Of a DNA stretch of 64,000 nucleotides, positions 28,557 through 36,408 are shown in pieces; positions within the stretch are counted from its first letter, which is position 1; every line of letters begins with the position of its first letter. Source of the stretch: Candidatus Solirubrobacter pratensis. GTDB taxonomy: Bacteria > Actinomycetota > Thermoleophilia > Solirubrobacterales > Solirubrobacteraceae. The stretch covers positions 496,001-560,000 of the forward strand of contig NZ_AUEK01000008.1 of assembly GCF_000425945.1 (NCBI RefSeq), in the 5' to 3' direction. The notes under the pieces were generated by a model that made no database searches, was not told the DNA's origin, and saw only the letters and a list, made by a program, of their open reading frames with translations. Position numbers and translations under genes: made by a program.

Positions 28557-28852
28557 GCATCACCTGGTACCTGATGGTCTCCGCGCTGATCTTCTGCATC
28601 GGCGTCACCGGCGTCCTCACGCGCCGCAACCCGCTGGTGATCCTCCTCTGCCTCGAGCTCATGCTCAACGCCGCCAACCTCGCGCTGGTCGCCTTCGCGC
28701 GCAACCACGGCGACATGGGCGGGCAGATCTTCGCGCTGATCGTCATGGTCGTCGCGGCCTGCGAGGTCGCCATCGGCCTCGGTCTCGTCGTCGCGCTCTT
28801 CCGGCGCCGGCTGCCGATCGACGTCGATGAGCTGCGGGAGCTTCAGGGATGA
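28553..28852 (+). CDS. nuoK: NADH-quinone oxidoreductase subunit K
   Basis: A 99-residue, three-helix subunit. The two membrane glutamates used in proton transfer are in LCLELMLNAANL and VAACEVAIGLGLVV. Length and pattern match NuoK/Nqo11. It overlaps nuoJ and nuoL by four bases each. Confidence 0.96.
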   Translation: MSITWYLMVSALIFCIGVTGVLTRRNPLVILLCLELMLNAANLALVAFARNHGDMGGQIFALIVMVVAACEVAIGLGLVVALFRRRLPIDVDELRELQG

Positions 28853-30855
28853 CCGTCACGACATACGGCTGGCTCGTGCTCGCGTTCCCGCTTGCGGGAT
28901 CGCTGCTGATCGGCCTCACCTTCAAGGCGCTGCCGCAGCGGCTGCACGGTGTGATCGGGGTCCTCGCGATCCTGCTCGCCTTCCTCAGCGCGGTCGCGAT
29001 GTTCTTCAAGCTGCAGGACCTCGGCGAGGAGCACCGCCAGGTCGTCTCCGTCGGCTGGGACTACGCCAAGACCGTCGGGGTCGACGCGCAGCTGTCGATC
29101 CTCGTCGACCCGCTGTCGACGCTGATGTGCCTCGTGGTCGCGGGCGTCTCGACGCTGATCCATCTCTACTCCTTCGCCTACATGGGCGGCGACCGCGGCT
29201 ACTCGCGCTTCTTCGCCTACCTGAACTTCTTCGTCTTCAGCATGCTGCTGCTGGTCCTGGCGGCGAACTTCTTCCTGCTGATCGTCGGCTGGGCCTTCGT
29301 CGGCGCCGCCTCCTACTTCCTGATCAGCTTCTGGTACCGCCGCACGACCGCGACGAGGGCCGGCATCAAGGCGTTCGTCATCAACGTGCTCGGCGACGTC
29401 GGGCTCGTGCTCGGCACCTACTTCATCTTCCGCGGCACGCACACGCTGGACTTCCTGACGACCTTCCACGAGGTCGACCGGGCCTTCACCGTCAACGAGC
29501 CCAGCCTCGTGGCGGGCTGCATCCTGCTGCTGGTCGGCGCGTTCGCCAAGTCCGCCCAGGTCCCGCTGCACACCTGGCTCCCGGACGCCATGGAGGGCCC
29601 GACGCCCGTGTCCGCGCTGATCCACGCGGCGACGATGGTGACCGCCGGCGTCTACCTGATCGCGCGCCTGCACCCGCTGTTCGAGCGGGCGCCGGACGCC
29701 GCCGCCGTCGGCGCGATCATCGGCTGCATCACGCTGCTGGTGGCCGCCACGATCGGCCTGGTCGTGACCGACCTCAAGCGGGTCATCGCCTACTCGACGA
29801 TGTCCCAGATCGGCTACATGATCATGGGCGTCTCGTCGGCCGCCTACGCCGCCGGCATGTTCCACCTGATGACGCACGCCTTCTTCAAGGCGCTGCTCTT
29901 CATGGCGGCCGGCTCGGTGATCTCCGCGATGGGCGGCATCCAGGACCTCGACCGGATGTCGGGCTTCCGCAAGGCGATGCCGTTCACGTTCGCGTGCATG
30001 GTCATCGGCGGCCTCGCGCTGTCGGGCATCCCGCCGTTCTCGGGCTTCTTCTCCAAGGACGAGATCATCTCGCTCGAGTTCGACCGCGGCGGCTGGCACA
30101 CGATCCTCGGCGTGGCCGGCTACCTCGGCGCGTTCATGACCGCGATCTACACGTTCCGGATGATCTTCCGGGCGTTCTTCGGCGAGCCTTCGCCGGAGGC
30201 GCAGGAGCTCGAGCACGGCCACCTCTACCACGCGCCCGAGCCGACCAACCCGGCGACCGGCGAGGTCGAGGACACCGACGTCGGCTTCCCCGGGCCGGAG
30301 CACCACATCGCCGAGCGCGAGGGCTCGATGAAGGTCGCGATGGGCTCGCTCGCGGTGCTCGCGATCATCGGCGGCTTCCTCCAGATCCCGGGCGTCACGA
30401 ACTCGCTGCACACGTTCCTCGAGCCGACGTTCGCCGACTCGCGCTTCTACGCCGACCTCGAGCCGAGCGCCGGCACGCAGTGGGTCGGCCTGATCGTCGG
30501 CGCCGCGATCGGCCTCGCCGGCATCGCGATCGCCTGGCGCCTGTGGGGCGACGGCCGCCGGCCGGAGCTCGCGACGCGCTTCGGCGCGCTGCACCGCTTC
30601 CTCGTCAACAAGTGGTACTTCGACGAGGTCATCGACTTCCTCGTGGTCCGGCCCGTCGCGTGGTTCGGGCGCTTCGCCCAAGGAGCGATCGAGCGCGGGA
30701 TCGTCGACGGCGTGCTGGTCGGCGGCGCGAGCGGGACGATCCGCGCGCTGTCGGCGGCCGTCCGCGGCGTTCAGACCGGCTATCTGCGCTACTACGCCGC
30801 CCTCCTGCTGGTCGGCCTGACCGCCCTGGGTGCCTACTTCCTCGTGTCCGCATGA
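28849..30855 (+). CDS. nuoL: NADH-quinone oxidoreductase subunit L
   Basis: A 668-residue antiporter-like subunit, the most distal proton pump. The core motif KSAQVPLHTWLPDAMEGPTP leads into ALIHAATMVTAGVYLIAR; both are standard. The C-terminal part holds the long lateral helix that braces the membrane arm, ending with a final hydrophobic segment (YAALLLVGLTALGAYFLV). A hydrophilic, His/Glu-rich loop (about residues 447-488) precedes it. The start overlaps nuoK. Confidence 0.96.
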   Translation: MTVTTYGWLVLAFPLAGSLLIGLTFKALPQRLHGVIGVLAILLAFLSAVAMFFKLQDLGEEHRQVVSVGWDYAKTVGVDAQLSILVDPLSTLMCLVVAGVSTLIHLYSFAYMGGDRGYSRFFAYLNFFVFSMLLLVLAANFFLLIVGWAFVGAASYFLISFWYRRTTATRAGIKAFVINVLGDVGLVLGTYFIFRGTHTLDFLTTFHEVDRAFTVNEPSLVAGCILLLVGAFAKSAQVPLHTWLPDAMEGPTPVSALIHAATMVTAGVYLIARLHPLFERAPDAAAVGAIIGCITLLVAATIGLVVTDLKRVIAYSTMSQIGYMIMGVSSAAYAAGMFHLMTHAFFKALLFMAAGSVISAMGGIQDLDRMSGFRKAMPFTFACMVIGGLALSGIPPFSGFFSKDEIISLEFDRGGWHTILGVAGYLGAFMTAIYTFRMIFRAFFGEPSPEAQELEHGHLYHAPEPTNPATGEVEDTDVGFPGPEHHIAEREGSMKVAMGSLAVLAIIGGFLQIPGVTNSLHTFLEPTFADSRFYADLEPSAGTQWVGLIVGAAIGLAGIAIAWRLWGDGRRPELATRFGALHRFLVNKWYFDEVIDFLVVRPVAWFGRFAQGAIERGIVDGVLVGGASGTIRALSAAVRGVQTGYLRYYAALLLVGLTALGAYFLVSA

Positions 30856-32330
30856 CCGTCCATCTGACCATCCTCGTCTTCTGGCCGCTGCTGTTCGGCG
30901 TGCTGAGCGCGTTCGCCCCCCGCGGCGCGGTCGGCTTCACGCTGCTCGTCGGCACGCTGATCCCGCTGGCCTACGCGGTCATGCTGGTGGCCGACTTCGA
31001 CACCGGCGTCGCCGGCCTGCAGCACGTCACCGACGACAAGTGGATCCCTGAGCTGGGCATCCGCTACAAGCTCGGCATCGACGGGCTGAACCTCTGGCTC
31101 GTGCTCCTGACCGCCACGGTGGCCTTCGCCGTCGCGCTGTGGCTGATGGTGCGCCCGCCGGAGCGTCCCGGCCTGTTCGCCTTCCACTTCGGGCTCGGCG
31201 AGACCGCCGTGCTCGGCGCCTTCGTCGCGCAGGACCTGGCGCTGTTCGTCCTGTTCTTCGACCTGATGCTCGTGCCGTTCTACTTCCTGGTCGGGCAGTG
31301 GGGCGGGCCGAACCGCGTCCCGGCGGCCGTGAAGATGGTCATCTACACGCTCGTCGGCTCGCTCCTGATGCTCGCCGGCGCGGTCGCGACGGCCGTGCTG
31401 GCGCAGGACCAGTCGGGCGGGTCGCTGACGTTCGTGCTCTCGGACCTGCAGAAGATCCCGCTGCCCGAGGGCACGCAGAAGTGGATCTTCATCACGTTCG
31501 CGCTCGCGTTCCTGATCAAGATGCCGGCGTTCCCGTTCCACGGCTGGATGCCCGACGCCTACGGGACGATGCCGCTGCCGGCGCTCGCGTTCTTCTCCGG
31601 CGTGGTCTCGAAGGTCGCGGCCTACGGCTTCCTGCGCCTCGTCCTCCCGCTGTTCCCGGAGGCGGCGCACGACTTCCAGATCGTGATCCTGCTGGTCGCC
31701 CTGGTCTCGATCCTCTACGGCTCGGTGATGGCGTTCACGGAGACGCGGGCGCGGCTGATCCTCGGCTACTCGTCCGTGGCGCAGCTCGGCTTCATCACGC
31801 TCGGGATCTTCGCGCTGGACTCCGCCGGCCAGGGCGCGCAGGGCGCGCTGTTGCAGGCCGTCAACCACGGCCTGGTCGTGGCGCCGCTGTTCTTCGTGGT
31901 GGCGCTCCTGGCCGAGCGCGCCGGCGGCTCGGGCGACATCCGCGACTACGGCGGGATCGCGTTCCGCGCCCCGGTGCTCGCGTCGCTGTTCCTCGTCGCC
32001 GTGCTCGCCACGCTCGCCATGCCCGGATCGGCGAACTTCGCCGGCGAGTTCCTGATCCTGCTCGGCATCTTCAACTCCAAGCTCGCGATCGCGCTCATCG
32101 CCTCGACCGGTGTGGTGCTGGCGTCGGTCTACGCGCTGCGGATGTACATCCGCTCGATGCACAACCGCGTCGGGCCGAAGGTCACGTCGTTCGACATCAC
32201 ATTGCGCGACGCGCTGGTGCTCGTGCCGCTCGTGGTCGCGATCGTGGCGTTCGCCCTCTACCCGCAGCTCGCGCTGAACGCCGGCGAGGGCGCGGTCAAG
32301 TCGACGGTCCAGGCGGTGACGCAGCGATGA
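30852..32330 (+). CDS. nuoM: NADH-quinone oxidoreductase subunit M
   Basis: A 492-residue antiporter-like proton-pumping subunit. Key family blocks are GIDGLNLWLVLLTA, FLIKMPAFPFHGWMPDAYG and AVNHGLVVAPLFFVV. Conserved lysine and glutamate residues for proton transfer lie in these segments. The ATG at 30852 overlaps the nuoL stop, and the stop overlaps the nuoN start. Confidence 0.96.
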   Translation: MTVHLTILVFWPLLFGVLSAFAPRGAVGFTLLVGTLIPLAYAVMLVADFDTGVAGLQHVTDDKWIPELGIRYKLGIDGLNLWLVLLTATVAFAVALWLMVRPPERPGLFAFHFGLGETAVLGAFVAQDLALFVLFFDLMLVPFYFLVGQWGGPNRVPAAVKMVIYTLVGSLLMLAGAVATAVLAQDQSGGSLTFVLSDLQKIPLPEGTQKWIFITFALAFLIKMPAFPFHGWMPDAYGTMPLPALAFFSGVVSKVAAYGFLRLVLPLFPEAAHDFQIVILLVALVSILYGSVMAFTETRARLILGYSSVAQLGFITLGIFALDSAGQGAQGALLQAVNHGLVVAPLFFVVALLAERAGGSGDIRDYGGIAFRAPVLASLFLVAVLATLAMPGSANFAGEFLILLGIFNSKLAIALIASTGVVLASVYALRMYIRSMHNRVGPKVTSFDITLRDALVLVPLVVAIVAFALYPQLALNAGEGAVKSTVQAVTQR

Positions 32331-33880
32331 AGGGTCCGCATATCGATTGGGAGGCGCTGTCTCCCCTGATCGCGCTGACGGCGGGCGCGTGCCTGGTGCT
32401 GCTGCTCGGCCTCGCCCGCTCGCGCTTCGTGCGCCGCGGGCTCGTGCCGGGGCTGACGATCGTGACGCTCGGCGTGACCGCCGGCCTCGCCGTCTGGCAG
32501 TGGGACGCCAACACCGCGATCGTCGAGCGGGCGCTCGCGATCGACAACGTCACGCTGGCGCTGACCTTCGTCTTCCTCGCCGCGGGCATCGGCGCCGTGC
32601 TGCTGTCGTGGCGCTCGACCGCGACGGCGGAGGCGGGCGAGGGCGAGTACTTCGCGCTGCTGCTCACCTCGATCCTCGGCATGGTCGTGCTCGTCGCGGC
32701 CAATGACCTGGTCGTGCTCTTCCTCGGGTTCGAGCTGCTCTCGATCCCGCTGTACGTGCTGTGCGCGACGCACATGCGGCGCGAGCACTCGCTGGAGTCG
32801 GGCCTGAAGTACCTGATCATCGGCTCGGTCGGCTCGGCGACGCTGCTGTACGGGCTGGCGCTGATCTACGGCGCCTCGGGAGGGACGTCGTTCGACGCGA
32901 TCGCCAAGGCCGCGCCCGGCATGTCCGGCGACGTGCTGTTCCTGACGGGCACGGCGCTGATCGTCGCGGGGCTCGCGTTCAAGGCGTCGGTCGCGCCGTT
33001 CCACCAGTGGACGCCCGACGTCTACGAGGGCGCGCCGACGCCGGTCACCGGCTTCATGGCCGTCGCCACCAAGGCGGCCGCGTTCGGCGTCCTGCTGCGG
33101 CTGTTCGACGTGGCGCTGATCGAGGCGTCCTCGACGTGGGCGCCGGCGTTCGCGACGCTCGCCGTGGTCACGATCGTGGTCGGGAACGTCGGCGCGATCG
33201 GGCAGTCGTCGCTGAAGCGGATGCTCGCCTACTCGTCCGTCGCGCAGGCGGGCTACATGCTCGCCGGCGTCGTCGTGACGACGCAGCTCGGCGTGAGGGC
33301 GACGATCTTCTACCTGATGGTCTACATGCTGATGAACGTCGCGGCCTTCGCGGTCATCACGGCGCGCGAGCGCGAGACGGGCCTGGGCGACGACATCTCA
33401 TCGCTCTACGGGCTCGGCGACTCGCGCCCGTGGCTGGCGTGGCCGATGACGATCTCGATGCTCGCGCTGGCCGGCTTCCCGGCGACGGCGGGCTTCTTCG
33501 GCAAGATCTACCTGATCGACGCGGCCGTGAACAACGGCTACGCCTGGCTTGGAATCGTGATCGTGCTCGGCTCCGCGGTCTCGCTGGCGTACTACCTCCG
33601 GGTCGTCGCCGCGGTCTGGATGCGTCCCGCCGTCGTGCCGGCCGCGGCTGCGCTCGCGGGCGGCGGGACCCGTCCCGCGATCGCGGGCGGCTCGGTCGAG
33701 GCCGACGAGGCGTCGCGCGCGGCGGGCCTGGAGCCGGGGCACGCGCGGCGGCTGGTCCAGCCCGAGGTCGCGTTCGTCGCGCTGATCTGCGCGGCGGCGA
33801 CGATCTTCTTCGGCGTCTACCCCGGGCCGCTGTTCGACATCGCGAAGGACGCGGGCGCGGCCTTCACCTCGCTGCTGTAG
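32327..33880 (+). CDS. nuoN: NADH-quinone oxidoreductase subunit N
   Basis: A 517-residue antiporter-like subunit and the last gene of the operon. Typical blocks are FKASVAPFHQWTPDVYEGAP, FMAVATKAAAFGVLLRLF and LKRMLAYSSVAQAGYMLAG. Between the last two helices is an inserted, mostly hydrophilic segment of about 45 residues (about 445-485, with GGGTRPAIAGGSVEADEASR), longer than in E. coli NuoN. A GC-rich repeat region begins 25 bases after the stop. Confidence 0.96.
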   Translation: MKGPHIDWEALSPLIALTAGACLVLLLGLARSRFVRRGLVPGLTIVTLGVTAGLAVWQWDANTAIVERALAIDNVTLALTFVFLAAGIGAVLLSWRSTATAEAGEGEYFALLLTSILGMVVLVAANDLVVLFLGFELLSIPLYVLCATHMRREHSLESGLKYLIIGSVGSATLLYGLALIYGASGGTSFDAIAKAAPGMSGDVLFLTGTALIVAGLAFKASVAPFHQWTPDVYEGAPTPVTGFMAVATKAAAFGVLLRLFDVALIEASSTWAPAFATLAVVTIVVGNVGAIGQSSLKRMLAYSSVAQAGYMLAGVVVTTQLGVRATIFYLMVYMLMNVAAFAVITARERETGLGDDISSLYGLGDSRPWLAWPMTISMLALAGFPATAGFFGKIYLIDAAVNNGYAWLGIVIVLGSAVSLAYYLRVVAAVWMRPAVVPAAAALAGGGTRPAIAGGSVEADEASRAAGLEPGHARRLVQPEVAFVALICAAATIFFGVYPGPLFDIAKDAGAAFTSLL

Positions 33881-33904
33881 GCCGTAGGCCGCATCGCCCG
33901 CGTC

Positions 33905-34453
33905 ACGGACCGCGGGGGGTGTCCGCGGGGTCGCCGCGCCGGCGCGGGGCCTGCGCCGGCCGCCGGCGAGTCTCCGCGCCGCGCCGCCGGGGGGTCGCCG
34001 TGCCGCGCCGCCGCGGGGTCTCCGCGCCGCCGCCGCGGTCTCCGCGCCGCCGCCCGGGTTTCCGCGCCGCCGCCCCCCGCGGGACCGCGCCGTCGCACGG
34101 GTCTCCGCGCGGCCGCCCGGGTTTCCGCGCCGCCCCCGCGGGACCGCGCCGTCGCGCCGGTCTCCGCGCCCGGGCGCGGTCTTCGCGCCGCCGCCCGGTT
34201 CTCTGCGCCGCGCCGCCGCGGCTTCTCCGCACCGCGCCGCCGCCTGGGTGTCCGCGCCGTCCCCCGGTCTCCGCGCCGCCCCCGCGGGAGCGCGCCGCCG
34301 CCCGGGTCTCCGCGCGCCGCCGCCCGGTTCTCTGCGCCGCGCCGCCGCGGGGTCTCCGCGCCGCCGCCCCGGTCTCCGTGCCCAGCCGCGGTCTCCGCGC
34401 CGCCGCCCGCGGGATCGCGCCGCCGCCCCGGTCTCCGCGCCGCCGCCGTGCGA
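33905..34453. repeat. GC-only degenerate tandem repeat region
   Basis: About 550 bases built from roughly 20 imperfect copies of a unit near TCTCCGCGCCGCCGCCCGGG. Unit lengths are mostly 19-26 bases, with several double-length ones near 38-42 that contain an inner GCGGGACCGCGCC or similar. A 37-base stretch is repeated exactly at 34185-34221 and 34314-34350. Another block with GCGGGACCGCGCCGTCGC occurs at about 34079-34096 and 34138-34155. Unit lengths are not multiples of three, so no stable reading frame exists; arginine/proline-rich frames through it are by-products. It follows nuoN directly. Confidence 0.8.
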
Positions 34454-34710
34454 GATCGGCGAACTGCGCTGGTAAGGGCTTGGGTCAGCTTGCCTGCCCC
34501 GTTCGCGAGGCCGGGTGATCGTTTGGAGCGGCGCGCCCAGGGGGTGCCTCACGAAACTTCGAATAGTTCGAAGGTTTGTGAGGCACCCCCGGACCTCGTG
34601 CGCGCCGGTGATCGTTCGTGTGCGATCGCGCCCGAGGACTGATCGCTCTTGACCGGGAGCCCCGCACGCGGGATGGAACCGCATCCCCTCACCCGCGCAG
34701 TTCGCCGATC
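34454..34710. repeat. 257-bp segment bounded by inverted repeats
   Basis: The sequence starting GATCGGCGAACTGCGC at 34454-34478 recurs inverted at 34686-34710, with 23 of 25 positions matching. Between them lies a strong hairpin (34540-34590) flanked by direct repeats. No protein fits inside. The arrangement resembles a miniature non-autonomous element, but no target-site duplication was found at the outer edges. Confidence 0.65.
34540..34590. terminator. Long stem-loop with 24-bp arms, possible bidirectional terminator
   Basis: Arms 34540-34563 and 34567-34590 match at 22 of 24 positions around a three-base TAG loop. The outer stem is GGGGGTGCCTCAC and the inner stem is CTTCGAA. It is far stronger than other hairpins in the window. 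It stands 660 bases after nuoN and 220 before the next start. There is no T run, so it may be a repeat element and not a terminator. Confidence 0.5.
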
Positions 34711-34810
34711 CCGCCGAGCGCGCCGATGCTCGGGCCACGATCCCGGGGCTCGATCGCGTCTGCGCGCCAGCTTCGGGGCGAGTTCCGCGCGCGCGAGTCC
34801 TATCGGGGTC

Positions 34811-35959
34811 GTGCGCCCATCGCCCACCGCCGGCCAGGCCTGCCTGGAGTACGTCGCCGTCATCTCCCTCGTGACGGCCGTGCTTGTCCTCGCAGCACCG
34901 GCGGTGGGCGCCCCCGCGCTCGCCGGGGGCATCGCGCGCGCGGTGCGGCTCGGCGTCTGCATCGTCGCGAGCGACTACTGCCGCGCGGGTGACGCCGCGG
35001 CGGAGCGCGTGCTCCCGTGCACGCTGGGCAGCCGTGTCTCAGGCCGTGAGAGCGAGGTCTCGCTGCTCAACTTCCGGCTCGGCGAGAACAACCAGTGGAA
35101 CGTCTCCGTGGCGTCCGACGGCTCGGTCTCGATCGTCCACACCGAAGCCGGGAGCGCGGCGCTCGTCGCCGGCGTCGGGATCGAGGCGGGCTACGAGCTC
35201 GACGCCGGCGCCGAGGCGTCGGCGGGCCTGCGCGTGCAGACCATGAGCGGCTGGCGCTTCGGCGATCGCGCCGCGGCCAAGCGCTTCATCGCCGGATTGC
35301 CGGCGAGCGCTCGGGACCCGGACTGGCAGTCCGGCGCGCTCGGCGGGCAGGCGGGCGCCGGCGCGGGCGTGAAGGGGGGCGGGTTCGACCTGGCCTCGCT
35401 CGGCGCGGCCGCGAAGCTTGCGAGCGGCGTTCGCGCCGGCCCCGGCGACACGCTGACGCTGTTCGGCGAGGTCGCGCTCTCCCATCCCGAGCTCAGGGCG
35501 CTCGGGTCGCAGGTCGCCGGCCTCGGCGCCGGGCGGATGGTGCTCGAGTACACGTTCGTGGGCGGCACGGCGACGCAGCTCGCGCTTCGCACGGTGGTCC
35601 CGGGCGACGGGGGCAACCGGGTGACAGAGACGCTTCGGCGGCTGGACCTGCGCATGCCGGGCAACCGCTTCGTCGCCCAGCCGCTGCTCGGCGCGGGCAT
35701 GTTCCGGCCGCCGACGCCGGGTTACGTCCGCGACCTGCGCCGCGTGCTCGACTGGATCGACACCGAGGGCACGATCGAGCGCGCCACGTACGCCGTCGAC
35801 GACACCTCCAAGCAGCTCGGCCTCACGCTCAAGTTCGGCGAGGAGCTGGGGTTCGCGCACACGGCGGTGCGCGTCGGGCAGCGGCTGATCGACGCGACCG
35901 CCAAGGTGCCGGGCTCGAAGGAGCGGTCGCGGTTCGACTGCCTGGATCAGCTGCGGTGA
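34811..35959 (+). CDS. Pilin-signal protein with large unknown C-terminal domain
   Basis: A 382-residue protein of no recognised family. Residues 1-8 are a short leader ending in glycine. GQACLEYV (8-15) then reads as a type IV/Flp prepilin cleavage motif with Glu13 at +5, followed by a hydrophobic helix (about 15-30). The remaining 330 or so residues are soluble, glycine- and alanine-rich, and have no cysteine pattern beyond the first stretch. The GTG at 34811 was chosen because it gives a normal prepilin leader; the longer frame from 34649 would run through an inverted-repeat arm. No pilus assembly genes are in the window. It may be a minor pseudopilin or a membrane-anchored surface protein. 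Confidence 0.65.
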   Translation: MRPSPTAGQACLEYVAVISLVTAVLVLAAPAVGAPALAGGIARAVRLGVCIVASDYCRAGDAAAERVLPCTLGSRVSGRESEVSLLNFRLGENNQWNVSVASDGSVSIVHTEAGSAALVAGVGIEAGYELDAGAEASAGLRVQTMSGWRFGDRAAAKRFIAGLPASARDPDWQSGALGGQAGAGAGVKGGGFDLASLGAAAKLASGVRAGPGDTLTLFGEVALSHPELRALGSQVAGLGAGRMVLEYTFVGGTATQLALRTVVPGDGGNRVTETLRRLDLRMPGNRFVAQPLLGAGMFRPPTPGYVRDLRRVLDWIDTEGTIERATYAVDDTSKQLGLTLKFGEELGFAHTAVRVGQRLIDATAKVPGSKERSRFDCLDQLR

Positions 35960-36387
35960 CGCAGGTGGTTCGCCACGTCCCACGTCCACAGCTCGACGAC
36001 GTTGCCATCGGGGTCGTCGGCGTACACCGCGCGCGAGGTCTCGTAGGTCGCGAAGGCGTGCTCCCCCGTCACGAGTCCGCGCTCGCGCAGGCGCGCGACG
36101 GCGGCATCGTAGTCGGCCTCGGCGATGTGCATCGCGTAGTGGACGTGGATCCCGCCGCGGCCTCGGGCGAGGCCGACCTGCGGGCGCCAGAGCCCGATTC
36201 GCGTGCGGTCGCCGGCCATCACCCAGATCGCCTCGCGGTCGGGCCAGCGCTCGACGACGGGCAGGCCGAGCGCGCCGGCGTAGAACTCCTCGGCCGCCTC
36301 GAGGTCGACCACCTCGAGGACGAGCTCGCTGACGCCGGTCACCGGGATGCCACCGCCGGCGGCCGGTACCTCTTTGCCGTCGGTCAT
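35947..36387 (-). CDS. VOC-family (glyoxalase-like) protein
   Basis: A 146-residue single VOC domain: VSELVLEVVDLEAAEEFYAG (about residues 19-38), IHVHYAMHIAEADYDAAVAR, and VYADDPDGNVVELWTWD near the C-terminus. The histidines and the final glutamate could bind a divalent metal. The reaction is unknown. The ATG at 36387 lies only 21 bases from the divergent thyX-like start; a GTG at 36339 would leave more promoter room. Its 3' end overlaps the pilin-like gene by 13 bases. Confidence 0.82.
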   Translation of the reverse strand: MTDGKEVPAAGGGIPVTGVSELVLEVVDLEAAEEFYAGALGLPVVERWPDREAIWVMAGDRTRIGLWRPQVGLARGRGGIHVHYAMHIAEADYDAAVARLRERGLVTGEHAFATYETSRAVYADDPDGNVVELWTWDVANHLRHRS

Positions 36388-36408
36388 GAGAGGTAGTGTG
36401 GCCTGTCC

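Noticed and set aside
33905..34453. Possible CRISPR array
   Set aside because: The repeats vary in length and sequence, with no unique spacers of constant size and no cas genes nearby.
33905..34518. Possible Arg/Pro-rich protein through the GC repeat
   Set aside because: Unit lengths are not multiples of three, frames change between copies, and there is no ribosome binding site.
34454..34710. Insertion sequence with a transposase
   Set aside because: The inverted ends enclose only about 200 bases with no coding potential, so at most it is a non-autonomous element.
34649..34810. Longer N-terminus of the pilin-like protein
   Set aside because: The extension is Arg/Ser/Ala low-complexity, overlaps the inverted-repeat arm and would hide the short prepilin leader.
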